A stretch of 39,292 nucleotides of DNA from Bacteroidales bacterium (GTDB lineage: Bacteria; Bacteroidota; Bacteroidia; Bacteroidales; NBLH01): positions 1 to 39,292 of the forward strand of contig JAFGWC010000040.1 of the NCBI GenBank assembly GCA_016937695.1, read 5' to 3'. The notes under the pieces were generated by a model. It was not told the DNA's origin and ran no database searches. It worked only from the letters and a program-made list of their open reading frames with translations. The translations under genes were made by a program, and so were the position numbers. Positions 7,561 to 17,115 of this stretch are shown here, in pieces. Numbering within the stretch: position 1 is the first letter of the stretch; each line of letters starts with the position of its first letter.

Positions 7561-8550
7561 TTGTTGATATTTTTATTTTTCTTTACAAAAAACTTTAATA
7601 AAGCTTTAATTATCAAACATATCAATAAAATAGAATTAAGTAAAAAAATTAAATCTGAAGCAAAAAGTTTAGGATTTTTAGAATGCGGAATTTCAAAAGT
7701 TGAATTTCTAAAATCGGAAGAAAAGTATTTAAAAAATTACCTCGAAAATGGATTTCACGGAAAAATGAAATATCTGGAAAACCATTTTGAAAAAAGGCTA
7801 AATCCCTCATTATTAGTTGATAATGCAAAATCAGTAATTTCTGTTCTGTTAAATTATTATACTGATGAAAAACAAATTGATAATGAAGCGCCAATAATTT
7901 CAAAATATGCTTTTGCCCAAGATTATCATCAAATAATTAAAGAAAAACTGCAACAATTGCTCGATTTTATAAAATCAGAAACTGAAATAAAAAATGCAAG
8001 AGCATTTGTAGATTCTGCGCCTGTTTTAGATAAAACTTGGGCTGTAAAATCGGGTTTGGGATGGATTGGCAAAAACGGAAATTTGATAAACAAAAATCAC
8101 GGTTCGTTTTTTTTTATTGGCGAATTAATTGTTGATATTGAGCTTGAATACGACAAAGAAATTAAAGAATATTGCGGAACTTGTACAAAATGCATTGATG
8201 CTTGTCCGACAAACGCAATTGTGGCGCCCAAAATTATAAATGGAAGCAAATGCATTTCGTATTTAACAATTGAATTAAAAGATGAAATTTCTGATGAATT
8301 TATCGGGAAACTCGAAAACAGACTTTTCGGTTGCGATATTTGTCAGGATGTTTGTCCTTTTAATAAAAAATCGAAACAACATAACGAAGAAAAATTAAAA
8401 CCAATTCTAGCTTTATTAGAAATGACAAAATCAGATTGGCAAAATATTGATAATGAATTATTTAACTCTATTTTTAAAAAATCAGCAATAAAAAGAGCCG
8501 GTTTTAAAAAAATAAAAAGTACATTAAAATTTTTAGATGAAAAATTATAA
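7561..8550 (+). CDS. queG: Epoxyqueuosine reductase, non-ATG start
   Basis: The protein reduces epoxyqueuosine to queuosine in tRNA, the last step of Q synthesis, using cobalamin and two [4Fe-4S] clusters. Visible are the Asp-containing FVDSAPVLDKTWAVKSG (about 149-164), SGLGWIGKN, the first cluster motif CGTCTKCIDACP (C205, C208, C211, C215), C231, and the second, CDICQDVCP (C258, C261, C265). The C-terminal repeat domain of longer QueG forms is cut short, as is usual in Bacteroidota. No in-frame ATG precedes the conserved region, and the first methionine inside it (KMKYLENH) is too late. TTG at 7561 or 7564 is possible, but the LIFLFFF it adds is unlike the family. The start is therefore unresolved and could be another non-ATG codon near 7600. 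Confidence 0.88.
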   Translation: MLIFLFFFTKNFNKALIIKHINKIELSKKIKSEAKSLGFLECGISKVEFLKSEEKYLKNYLENGFHGKMKYLENHFEKRLNPSLLVDNAKSVISVLLNYYTDEKQIDNEAPIISKYAFAQDYHQIIKEKLQQLLDFIKSETEIKNARAFVDSAPVLDKTWAVKSGLGWIGKNGNLINKNHGSFFFIGELIVDIELEYDKEIKEYCGTCTKCIDACPTNAIVAPKIINGSKCISYLTIELKDEISDEFIGKLENRLFGCDICQDVCPFNKKSKQHNEEKLKPILALLEMTKSDWQNIDNELFNSIFKKSAIKRAGFKKIKSTLKFLDEKL

Positions 8551-8609
8551 TATGTGTTTGAATAATAATTTAAAGCAAAAAACTTCTATATAAATAAAAT
8601 AAGTAGATA

Positions 8610-8637
8610 TTCGGCTTAAATTATTAAATTTGCCGAA
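8610..8637 (+). promoter_or_regulatory. -7 box inside an inverted repeat before the polyprenyl synthase
   Basis: TAAATTTG at 8625-8632 is an exact TAnnTTTG, 26 bases before the ATG at 8658. It is bracketed by the perfect arms TTCGGC (8610-8615) and GCCGAA (8632-8637). The arms overlap the promoter edge, so they could form an operator or an early hairpin. No -33 TTG is seen at the right spacing. Confidence 0.45.
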
Positions 8638-8657
8638 TGTAAAATCAGAAAAATTAG

Positions 8658-9632
8658 ATGTCTTCATTAAAAGAGATAAAAAAACCAATAGCTAAAGAGA
8701 TGATAGAGTTTGAAAAATTTTTCAAAAACTCTATGAAAAGCAAAGTGCCTCTATTAGATATTGTTACAAATTATATAATCAGACGAAAAGGAAAACAATT
8801 AAGACCTGTTTTTGTTTTTTTATCGGCAAAATTACATGGAGAAATTACTAAATCTACATATAATGCAGCAAGCTTAGTAGAATTGATGCACACAGCAACT
8901 TTAGTTCACGATGATGTTGTTGACGAATCGTATCAACGAAGAGGTTTTTTTTCGATAAATGCACTTTGGAAAAATAAAATAGCTGTTTTAGTTGGAGATT
9001 ATCTTTTATCGCGAGGTTTATTGTTAGCTGTTGATAATCAGGAATTTGACGTTTTAAAAATTATTTCAGATGCAGTAAAAGAAATGGCTGAAGGCGAGTT
9101 AATGCAAATAGAAAAAGCCAGAAAACTAAATACTGATGAAGATGTATATTTTGAGATAATTAGAAAAAAAACAGCAACATTATTGGCTTCTTGCACAGCT
9201 TCAGGCGCAAAATCGGCCGGAGTTTCGGACGAAATTGTTGAAAAAATGAGAGATTTTGGCGAAAATATCGGAATTGCTTTTCAAATTAAAGACGATTTAT
9301 TCGATTATCAAAAAAATAATTTAACAGGAAAACCAAGCGGAAACGACATTCAAGAAAAAAAAATAACTTTACCTTTGCTTTATTCGTTAAACAATTCTAA
9401 TAACGGCGAGCATAAAAAAATCATAAATCTGATAAAAAAACACAATAAAAATCCGAAAAGAATAAAAGAAATTATTGATTTTGTAAATGAAAAAGGCGGA
9501 ATAGAATATGCCGAAAAAAAAATGAACGAATACAAAGAAAAATCATTAAAAATATTAGCCGAATTTACTGATAATGAAGCAAAAACAGCATTAATTGAAC
9601 TAGTAAATTTTACAATCGAAAGAAATAAATAA
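8658..9632 (+). CDS. Trans-polyprenyl diphosphate synthase
   Basis: A 324-residue isoprenyl diphosphate synthase that adds isopentenyl units to an allylic diphosphate, most likely making the octaprenyl-type side chain of menaquinone. Motifs in order are GKQLRP (45-50), the first aspartate-rich motif DDVVD (85-89), GDYLLSRG (113-120), and the second aspartate-rich motif DDLFD (212-216) followed by GKPSGNDIQEKKITLPL. Length and motif spacing are as in IspB-type enzymes. Chain length is set by residues upstream of DDVVD and cannot be safely predicted here. The propeller kinase gene starts only 30 bases downstream, which may mean read-through rather than shared function. Confidence 0.92.
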   Translation: MSSLKEIKKPIAKEMIEFEKFFKNSMKSKVPLLDIVTNYIIRRKGKQLRPVFVFLSAKLHGEITKSTYNAASLVELMHTATLVHDDVVDESYQRRGFFSINALWKNKIAVLVGDYLLSRGLLLAVDNQEFDVLKIISDAVKEMAEGELMQIEKARKLNTDEDVYFEIIRKKTATLLASCTASGAKSAGVSDEIVEKMRDFGENIGIAFQIKDDLFDYQKNNLTGKPSGNDIQEKKITLPLLYSLNNSNNGEHKKIINLIKKHNKNPKRIKEIIDFVNEKGGIEYAEKKMNEYKEKSLKILAEFTDNEAKTALIELVNFTIERNK

Positions 9633-9662
9633 AAACTAATTGTTTATTGATTTTAAAAAATA

Positions 9663-12629
9663 ATGAACTATAATTTTTATGAAAAAATTTATAAAAATCT
9701 AATCATAATATTATTATTTTTAATAATACAAAATGATAATATAATCTCTCAAGAATATGCTTTTTTTCATTTAGATTCTGAAAACGGACTTCCAAGCTCA
9801 TCAATTTTTCACGCAATACAAGATTCAAAAGGTTACATTTGGTTTGCAACAGATAACGGAGTTAGTAAATATAACGGTTTTAATTTCACAAATTACGATT
9901 TAAACGATGGATTACCAAAAAACACCGTTTTAGAAATATTTGAAGATTATAAAGGCCGAATTTGGTTTACAACAATGGGCGCAAAAATTGCATATTACTT
10001 AAACGGAAAAATTTATCCGTTTAAGTATAACGATAAAATATCTAAACTTCAAGAGAATAAGCAAATTCCTTTAAAATCATCATTTTACGTTGATAGTTTA
10101 GATAATGTTTATTTTGGAAAACAATATACCGGAATTACCAAAATAACAAAATTCGGCGACATATCAGTATATGACACTACAGCTGTTAAATGCGATTACA
10201 ATATTGCTTATAAAATGAACAAAAATAAGTATATTATCAGTCAAATTTCGGAAAAAAGAAACACTGAGATACATTTTTCAACAGGAAAAAAAATAGAACT
10301 TGATAAAAACATAGCATTACATCCAATTCATTCTTTTATAGTTCCTATGTCTAAAACCAAATTGTTTTATTCAAACGATTTTTTTTTATACGAAATCGAA
10401 AATTTTAAAGAAAAAAAACATATCGACTTTAAGTCTCATATTCAATGGCTTAGTAAAGATAACGGAAATAATATTTGGGTTTGCGGAAGAAAAAATGGAG
10501 CAACATGTTACAAAAATGGAAACTTATCAGATTCGAGCAAAACAGTATATTTAGAAAATTACAGTATTTCATCTGTTTTACAAGATAGCGAAGGCTCGTA
10601 TTGGTTTACAACTTCACATGATGGAGTTTTTTATTTACCTTCAAAAAATGTTTATTCATACACAACCGAAAATGGACTTTATAACAATAATGTAAAATGC
10701 ATTGCTGCTCAAAATGATAATATTTGGATTGGATACAATTCTAATTACATTTCGGTAATGAAAAACGGCAATTTTAAACACTCAAAACTATCAGAATTAA
10801 ACAATAGCGAACTAAAAGTAATTATTTACGATAGCATTAATAATCAAATAGTTGCAGGAACAACATATTACGGATATATTATTAAAAACAATAAAATTAA
10901 AAAAATTGAAAACAATCATTTTTCTTTAAGAAAAAATCTGCCTAAATATTTTCTAATTTGTGATATTGCACAAAAAAATAAAGACGAATACTGGTTTGGC
11001 TGTTCCTATGGATTTCAAAATTACAAAAATGGAATAATAACCTATAAATCAGACTATTACAATAAATTTTATTTAAGAGTAAATTCTATCTATATAAATG
11101 ATGACAATTCAATTTGGCTTGGAACAATTGATGGTTTATGGAAATTTGAAAACAAAAAACTAATTGATTACGGAAAATTTGACGATAGATTTAAAATAAG
11201 AATACTTGACATAATTAAAAATGGAACCAAACTAATTTTAGCAACAAAAGGAGGCGGAATTTTAATTTACGAAAACGACAGCATTATTCAAATAACAAAA
11301 AAAAACGGATTAAGCTCAAATACTATAAATTCTCTTGTGTTTACAAGCAAAGACACACTTTGGGCAGGCTCTATTAATGGATTAAACAACATTATTTTAT
11401 CAGATAAAAACAAAAACTTTAAAATAAACACTTTTTTAAGTTCGCACAAACTAATTACAAGCGAAATAAGACAAATAATTCCTTATAAAAACAGATTAAT
11501 TTTAGCAACAAACAAAGGTTTAGTTTATTTCAACTACAAAAACCTTAACAATAAAACAATTGAAGCTCCATTATACATCAAAAATGTTATTATAAATAAT
11601 ATAGAAACCCAAATTAAATCGAACTACAAATTAGAACACAACCAAAACAACATAAAAATAGTTTTTGAAACAATTTCATTTAAAAATGCGGCCGATGTTG
11701 AATATAGAATAAAACTAAACGGACTTGACACAAATTGGATTTACACCGAAAACAGCGACATAAGATTTAATCAATTGCAACCAGGAGATTATAAACTTTA
11801 TATTGAAGCAATTAGTAAAAACAACTCCATTAAAACAAAAGCTGCCATTATTAATTTTATAATTAAAAAATCTATTTGGCAAACCACTTTTATGAAATTA
11901 GTATACATTTTCCTTATTATAAGTTTTTTCTTTGCCATTTATAAATACAGAGTTAATGAAATAAAAAAGAAGTTGATGATTGAAGAAAGTTTAAATTGGC
12001 ACAAAAAACAAGCTTTATTTAATCAAATGAATCCACATTTTTTATTTAACTCATTAAACTCAATAAATAACTATATACTACATAACGAAAAAAAATCGGC
12101 AAGCAAATATTTAAACAAGTTTGCCGGATTAATAAGAAGAATTCTGGAGAACTCTCAAAATGAATACGTTACTCTTGCAAAAGAAATAGAAACCAATAAG
12201 TTGTATTTAGAAATCGAAACGGTAAGATTAAAAGATAAATTTGTTTATAATTTCGAAATTGATGAAAACATCAATACATATGAATACAAAATACCAAGTA
12301 TGCTTATTCAACCATTCATTGAAAATTCTATTTGGCATGGAATACAACCTTTAGAAAAACAAGGATATATAACTATAAAAGCCATAAAAAATAAAGACAC
12401 AATTGTAATATCTATTTCCGATAATGGAATTGGAAGAAATAATTCATCACAAATTAAAAAAAATACAAATTCCACACACAAATCACTTGGTGCAAACATA
12501 GCTTTAAAAAGAATTGAACTATTAGAAAAAAGCTACAAAAAAGGACTAAGTATTAAATATGAAGATTTATTCGAAAACAATACTCCTTCTGGAACTGCAG
12601 TACACATAACTATTCCGATAATAAAATAG
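9663..12629 (+). CDS. Periplasmic beta-propeller sensor with LytS-type histidine kinase
   Basis: A 988-residue membrane sensor. An uncleaved or cleaved signal segment (about 10-29) leads to a long periplasmic region with many 'two-component regulator propeller' blades (repeats like D..G.IWFAT.NGV, residues about 35-640), then a Y_Y_Y domain (about 660-735), one TM (about 745-763), and a LytS-type HisK domain. The phosphoacceptor is His792 in NQMNPHFLFNSLNS. The HATPase N box (QPFIENSIWHG) begins near 880 and the G1 motif is SDNGIG. There is no receiver or DNA-binding domain in the same chain, unlike the hybrid sensors of gut Bacteroides. The LytTR regulator at 12725 is the obvious partner. 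The ligand is unknown; related sensors detect glycans or other periplasmic cues. Confidence 0.9.
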   Translation: MNYNFYEKIYKNLIIILLFLIIQNDNIISQEYAFFHLDSENGLPSSSIFHAIQDSKGYIWFATDNGVSKYNGFNFTNYDLNDGLPKNTVLEIFEDYKGRIWFTTMGAKIAYYLNGKIYPFKYNDKISKLQENKQIPLKSSFYVDSLDNVYFGKQYTGITKITKFGDISVYDTTAVKCDYNIAYKMNKNKYIISQISEKRNTEIHFSTGKKIELDKNIALHPIHSFIVPMSKTKLFYSNDFFLYEIENFKEKKHIDFKSHIQWLSKDNGNNIWVCGRKNGATCYKNGNLSDSSKTVYLENYSISSVLQDSEGSYWFTTSHDGVFYLPSKNVYSYTTENGLYNNNVKCIAAQNDNIWIGYNSNYISVMKNGNFKHSKLSELNNSELKVIIYDSINNQIVAGTTYYGYIIKNNKIKKIENNHFSLRKNLPKYFLICDIAQKNKDEYWFGCSYGFQNYKNGIITYKSDYYNKFYLRVNSIYINDDNSIWLGTIDGLWKFENKKLIDYGKFDDRFKIRILDIIKNGTKLILATKGGGILIYENDSIIQITKKNGLSSNTINSLVFTSKDTLWAGSINGLNNIILSDKNKNFKINTFLSSHKLITSEIRQIIPYKNRLILATNKGLVYFNYKNLNNKTIEAPLYIKNVIINNIETQIKSNYKLEHNQNNIKIVFETISFKNAADVEYRIKLNGLDTNWIYTENSDIRFNQLQPGDYKLYIEAISKNNSIKTKAAIINFIIKKSIWQTTFMKLVYIFLIISFFFAIYKYRVNEIKKKLMIEESLNWHKKQALFNQMNPHFLFNSLNSINNYILHNEKKSASKYLNKFAGLIRRILENSQNEYVTLAKEIETNKLYLEIETVRLKDKFVYNFEIDENINTYEYKIPSMLIQPFIENSIWHGIQPLEKQGYITIKAIKNKDTIVISISDNGIGRNNSSQIKKNTNSTHKSLGANIALKRIELLEKSYKKGLSIKYEDLFENNTPSGTAVHITIPIIK

Positions 12630-12724
12630 ATTTTATTAAAAAAACATTAAAAAAATATTAAAAAAAATAACGTTTTGTTGTAATTATTTATATTTTTATA
12701 TTCTTCAATATACAAATCTAAATT

Positions 12725-13483
12725 TTGGGCTTAAAAACAATAATTATTGACGATGAATCTGATGCTATTAGTTCATTAAAACTAATTATTAATGAGTATT
12801 TGCCTGAATTAGAGCTAATTGCAACTTTCAACAATCCTATAATCGCAAAAAAAGAAATTCCAGAATTAAAACCCGATTTAGTTTTTTTAGACATTAACAT
12901 GCCAGCTATGAACGGTTTTGAGCTTTTGGATAATATTAAAGAACATAATTTCAAAATTATTTTCATAACAGCCTTCGACGAATTTGCAATAAAAGCATTT
13001 AAATATAGTGCTATTGACTATATTTTAAAACCTGTAGATATTGACCAGTTAATTTCAACTATTTCAAAAATAAAAAAAGAAGAACCAAGTTTAAATAATT
13101 TCAATTTAAATTACAATAAATTTTTAAATTTCTTAAATCATCACAAAACAAAAAAGTTAATGGTTTCTACTTTAGATGATGTCCATTATCTTGATACTGA
13201 CGACATTATCTACATACATGCAGAAGGCTCTTATGCTAAAATTATTCGTAACAATAACAGTCCTATTTTAGTTTCAAAAAATCTTAAGGATTTTGAATCT
13301 CAGTTACATTACGAACACTTTTTTAGAAGCCATAATTCATACTTAATAAATCTAAACTTCGTTAAAAAATTCTTAAAATCTGACGGCGGAAGCATTGAAA
13401 TGTCAAACGGAGATATTACTCCAATATCAAAAAGAAAAAGAAATGAATTTAACGAAATAATGATTAAGATTTTCAACTTATAA
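12725..13483 (+). CDS. LytTR-family response regulator
   Basis: A 252-residue transcription factor. The receiver domain (residues 1-120) has the acidic pair IIDDES, the phosphosite Asp56 in LVFLDINMP, the conserved Thr in FITAFDEFA and the Lys in DYILKPVD. A LytTR DNA-binding domain follows (about 150-250, with YIHAEGSYAKI and RSHNSYLINLNFVKKF). It begins with TTG (12725): no ATG precedes the receiver, and GLKTIIIDDES after TTG is a normal receiver start. It lies 95 bases after the LytS-type propeller kinase, and together they form a standard LytS/LytTR pair. A weak -7 candidate (TATATTTT) lies in the gap, so the regulator may also be transcribed alone. Confidence 0.92.
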   Translation: MGLKTIIIDDESDAISSLKLIINEYLPELELIATFNNPIIAKKEIPELKPDLVFLDINMPAMNGFELLDNIKEHNFKIIFITAFDEFAIKAFKYSAIDYILKPVDIDQLISTISKIKKEEPSLNNFNLNYNKFLNFLNHHKTKKLMVSTLDDVHYLDTDDIIYIHAEGSYAKIIRNNNSPILVSKNLKDFESQLHYEHFFRSHNSYLINLNFVKKFLKSDGGSIEMSNGDITPISKRKRNEFNEIMIKIFNL

Positions 13484-13607
13484 TTTTACCATTTACAAAC
13501 TCAAACCACACACATACAAATCCATAACCACCATACACAAATTAACAAAAAGAAATAGCTTTTTTTTTTATTACTTTATTTCGCTAAACAAAAAAAGCTT
13601 AATTAAA

Positions 13608-14039
13608 ATGTATTCAACCAAACATTCTCTATTATCTAATAACAAAAACATTTTAATTGTTGAAGATGACCCAATTAATTATATGCTTTTAAAGGAAATA
13701 TTAACATTAAACAATTATAATGTTACAATTGCACAAAATGGCAAAGAAGCTGTTAAAATAATAAAATCAGATAAAAATAAGTTCTTTTTAATATTAATGG
13801 ATATTAAAATGCCAATAATGAATGGTTTTGAAGCTTGCTCAATTATAAAAAAAATAAAAAACATTCCAATAATAGCTCAAACTGCTGATATACTTACAAA
13901 TACAACCGAAAAATTTGAAAAATATAACTTTGATAAAGTTATTTATAAACCATTTTCAATAGACCATATTATTAAAATTGTTGAATTCTACTTTTTAGAA
14001 AACAAAAAATTTAAAAACTTACACCTTCAATTAAACTAA
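13608..14039 (+). CDS. Stand-alone receiver (CheY-like) protein
   Basis: A 143-residue protein that is a receiver domain only: acidic pair VEDDPIN, phosphosite Asp65 in LILMDIKMP, Thr in IAQTAD, Lys in VIYKPF. The pattern (INYMLLKEIL, IIAQTA) resembles receivers fused to hybrid kinases more than CheY proper, and it is close to the receiver end of the hybrid kinase at 14177. The first 14 residues are a short extension. With no output domain it must signal by binding a partner or by passing phosphate on. Possible donors are the hybrid kinase and the propeller kinase at 18179, but no HPt protein is in the window. Confidence 0.9.
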   Translation: MYSTKHSLLSNNKNILIVEDDPINYMLLKEILTLNNYNVTIAQNGKEAVKIIKSDKNKFFLILMDIKMPIMNGFEACSIIKKIKNIPIIAQTADILTNTTEKFEKYNFDKVIYKPFSIDHIIKIVEFYFLENKKFKNLHLQLN

Positions 14040-14152
14040 TCTGCCTTAAAATATATTTAAATTCGCTTTGTTAAAATTTAATAAATATATTTAAAAAGCA
14101 TATTTTACCTTAAAAAAAGTCATAAAACATATTAAAGTGCGCAAAATATTTA

Positions 14153-14160
14153 TACTTTTG
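14153..14160 (+). promoter_or_regulatory. -7 promoter element for the hybrid kinase
   Basis: TACTTTTG is an exact TAnnTTTG, 16 bases before the ATG at 14177. It suggests the hybrid kinase is transcribed separately from the receiver gene. The -33 position lacks TTG. Confidence 0.45.
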
Positions 14161-14176
14161 CCCAAATTATTAAAAA

Positions 14177-16933
14177 ATGGGTATGTGTATATTAAATGAT
14201 GATACCACCAAAAAAAACACTAAAAAAACTTTAAACAACCTTTACAAAAACATAAACCAAGCTATTTTAATAGCAAACAAAACAGAGATAGTTTATTTAA
14301 ATAAAAAATTCACTAAAATTTCAGGTTATTCTTTAAATGAAATTAAAAAACTTCATTTTGAATTATTAACTAATGAAAAAGATTTAAATAAACTTAAAGT
14401 AAATTTAAAAATTTTGAGAGTAAAGCCTCAAAATTCTTTAAAGCAAGAAATATCAATTATTGCAGCTAATAAAAATGAAATTAATTTAAAATTAAAGTTA
14501 TTTTCAATTATCTTAGATAATAACAGATATTATGTGTTTGCACAAAAAAAAATAAATTCAAACTCTAAAAAATCTTTTACTGATAAAGAATTATCAACTT
14601 TTAAACAAATTGAGAACAAATACATTCGAAACCAAAAAAGATTAAGAAAAATTCTTGATCTGGTTCCTCATATTATTTTTTTAAAAGATGAAGAAGGTAA
14701 AATTTTATTAGCAAATAAAGCATGTGAAAAATTTTACAACAAAAGCGTTAAAGAATTAGTTTACAGCAATATATCCAATTTTCATAATAATAAGCAAGAG
14801 CTTAATAGAATGATTGACGAAGATATTGAAGTAATAAAAACCAACCAAAGAATAGAGTTAATTGATACGGTATCTACAGATTATAAAAATCAAAAACATT
14901 TTTTTAATACAACAAAAATTCCATTTACCGATCCTGTTACAAAAAAAACAAATTCGTTAGGAATTTCAATAGAAATAACCCAACAAAAAATAGAAAAACA
15001 AAAGCTAAACGAAGCTAAAGAAAAATACAGATTACTTGTTGAACGAGGAAGCGATGGAATAATTATTTTGGAAAACAAAAAAATTGTTTTTGCAAATAAT
15101 CAAGCAGCAAAGCTGTTTGAACAACCAATTGCAAATTTCACAAACAAAAAAATCACCGAATTCATAAAAAAGGAAGAGTTTCAAAAAATTTCTGAACAAT
15201 ATACACAAAATGCAATTTCTAAAAACATAGATAATAGCTATGAAATTAAAATTGACTCTTTATCTAATGAAAAAAAATATGTAGAAGCAAAAATCAATTC
15301 AATTAGCTATGCAACAAAAAAATCGAGTTTAATTTTTTTAAGAGATATTACAAAAAGAAAAAAAGCTGAGCAACTTAGAGAAAGAGACAAAAACATGCTC
15401 GAACAAGCTCAAAAAATATCAAAATTAGGAAGTTGGGAATGGAATATTGAGAGCAAAAAAATATTTTGTTCGGATGAAATATATAATATAGTTGAAATTG
15501 ATAAATCAACAAAAAAAGATCAAGCAAATTGGTTTATGGAATTTATTCCTGAAAGCGAAAAATCAAAAATATTTAAATCATTTTTAAATGCCTACAGAAG
15601 CGGAGGTAAATGCGAAATGGAATTTCCAATTATAACGGCTAAAAAAAACAGAAAAATTATACATGCTCAAAGTCAGGTTTTTAAAACAAAAAATGGAAAA
15701 CAGTCAGTAATAGGAACATGGCTTGATATAACAGAAAGAATAAAATTAGAGCAAATATTAAAATCAGCAAAAGCAAAAGCCGAAGAATCCGATAAACTAA
15801 AATCAGCATTTTTGGCAAACATGTCGCATGAAATTAGAACACCAATGAATGCAATAATGGGATTTGCTAACTTGCTAAAAATGTTTGACTTAAATGAAAA
15901 TACTAAAAGAGAATATATAGATCATATTGTAAGTTCAGGCGACAGTTTATTAAATCTCATTGATGATATTATTGATATATCAAAAATGGAATCAAATCAA
16001 ATTACAATGGATATTACAAATGTTAATTTAAACAAACTGCTGAATCAAATTTATTCAAGATACGAAGAGCTAATACTATTAAAACATAATAGCGAAATAA
16101 ATCTAGTTTTGGAAAAAGCTATTGAAAATGAGAACTTTATAATTAAAACAGACTCGCACAGATTACAGCAAATAATTTCAAATTTGATTAACAATGCTCT
16201 AAAATTTACAAAAAATGGCGAAATAAAATTCGGATATTTAATTAATGGAGAGAACTTATTATTTTTTGTAAAAGATACCGGAATTGGAATTGATAAAAAA
16301 AGTCAAGCAATTATTTTCAAACGATTTGGAAAGTTAGAAGACCCAGAAAGACTTAATAAAAGCGGAACAGGATTAGGATTAAGCATTTCAAAACATTTGG
16401 TTGAAATTTTAAATGGTAAAATTTGGGTAGAATCTGAACAAGGCAAAGGAGCTAAATTTTACTTTTCAATTCCTTTAAAGAAAGTAAACTCTGATTTAGA
16501 GATTGTTATAGATGAAACAACTAGCGTTTACCAAAATAAAAAACCAAATTTAAAAGGTAAAATAATTTTAATTGCTGAAGATGAAATATTAAACTTTAAG
16601 CTTTTAGAAAATTTAGTTTCTAAAACAGGCGCTAAAGTTTTATGGGCAAAAAACGGATTACAAGCTATAGAGATTTTTTCGAACAGAAATGATATTGATT
16701 TAATATTTATGGATATAAAAATGCCGAAAGTTGATGGTTATCAAGCAACTAGAGAAATAAAAAAAATAAATCCCGAAATACCTATTATAGCTCAAACAGC
16801 TTTTGCATTTGCTAATGAAAAACAAGCAATTTTAGATTCTGGATGCAATAGATATATAAAAAAGCCTATAAAACACGAAGAAATTTATCAAGTATTAGAA
16901 AAATACCTGTGTAACAAAAAAAAAACTATTTAA
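14177..16933 (+). CDS. Four-PAS hybrid histidine kinase with receiver
   Basis: A 918-residue soluble sensor with no TM segment. Four PAS-type modules can be seen at about 20-120 (NINQAILIANKTEIVYLNKKF), 155-275 (LVPHIIFLKDEEGKILLANKA), 285-405 (GSDGIIILENKKIVFANNQA) and 410-530 (GSWEWNIESKKIF, a PAS_3-like module). HisKA follows with His551 in NMSHEIRTPMN, then HATPase_c (NLINNALKF, DTGIGID, GTGLGLSI), and a receiver (about 795-915) with Asp846 in FMDIKMP and a Lys in IKKPI. All catalytic residues are present. The output is unknown: with a terminal receiver it should pass phosphate to an HPt or compete with the small receiver at 13608. The signal may be a small molecule or redox state. Confidence 0.92.
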   Translation: MGMCILNDDTTKKNTKKTLNNLYKNINQAILIANKTEIVYLNKKFTKISGYSLNEIKKLHFELLTNEKDLNKLKVNLKILRVKPQNSLKQEISIIAANKNEINLKLKLFSIILDNNRYYVFAQKKINSNSKKSFTDKELSTFKQIENKYIRNQKRLRKILDLVPHIIFLKDEEGKILLANKACEKFYNKSVKELVYSNISNFHNNKQELNRMIDEDIEVIKTNQRIELIDTVSTDYKNQKHFFNTTKIPFTDPVTKKTNSLGISIEITQQKIEKQKLNEAKEKYRLLVERGSDGIIILENKKIVFANNQAAKLFEQPIANFTNKKITEFIKKEEFQKISEQYTQNAISKNIDNSYEIKIDSLSNEKKYVEAKINSISYATKKSSLIFLRDITKRKKAEQLRERDKNMLEQAQKISKLGSWEWNIESKKIFCSDEIYNIVEIDKSTKKDQANWFMEFIPESEKSKIFKSFLNAYRSGGKCEMEFPIITAKKNRKIIHAQSQVFKTKNGKQSVIGTWLDITERIKLEQILKSAKAKAEESDKLKSAFLANMSHEIRTPMNAIMGFANLLKMFDLNENTKREYIDHIVSSGDSLLNLIDDIIDISKMESNQITMDITNVNLNKLLNQIYSRYEELILLKHNSEINLVLEKAIENENFIIKTDSHRLQQIISNLINNALKFTKNGEIKFGYLINGENLLFFVKDTGIGIDKKSQAIIFKRFGKLEDPERLNKSGTGLGLSISKHLVEILNGKIWVESEQGKGAKFYFSIPLKKVNSDLEIVIDETTSVYQNKKPNLKGKIILIAEDEILNFKLLENLVSKTGAKVLWAKNGLQAIEIFSNRNDIDLIFMDIKMPKVDGYQATREIKKINPEIPIIAQTAFAFANEKQAILDSGCNRYIKKPIKHEEIYQVLEKYLCNKKKTI

Positions 16934-17015
16934 AATAAATACTGATATATTTTTATTGCCTATTTCTTTCAAAAAAAACACAAAACAAGTTTTACATCAA
17001 ACTCTTTAAATTTAG

Positions 17016-17028
17016 GCACAATTTGTGC
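17016..17028. promoter_or_regulatory. 13-base palindrome upstream of the LuxR-type gene promoter
   Basis: GCACAATTTGTGC is a perfect inverted repeat around one central T. It ends 32 bases before the -33 box of the downstream promoter, where activator sites are often found. No regulator can be assigned. Confidence 0.4.
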
Positions 17029-17060
17029 ACTTTGTTTTAATTAAAATAAACTCTTAAAGT

Positions 17061-17090
17061 TTGAATATTAAATACTTAATATTATTTTTG
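17061..17090 (+). promoter_or_regulatory. Bacteroidota-type promoter for the PAS/LuxR gene
   Basis: TTG (17061-17063), exactly 19 bases, then TATTTTTG (17083-17090), a full match to the -33/-7 consensus. The ATG at 17116 is 25 bases downstream. Confidence 0.75.
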
Positions 17091-17115
17091 TTAACAAAAT
17101 GTAAGGTATTATAAA

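Noticed and set aside
13484-13607. CACACAC/CATAC-rich spacer as a repeat element or small RNA
   Set aside because: It is simple low-complexity DNA without clear repeats, stem or promoter.
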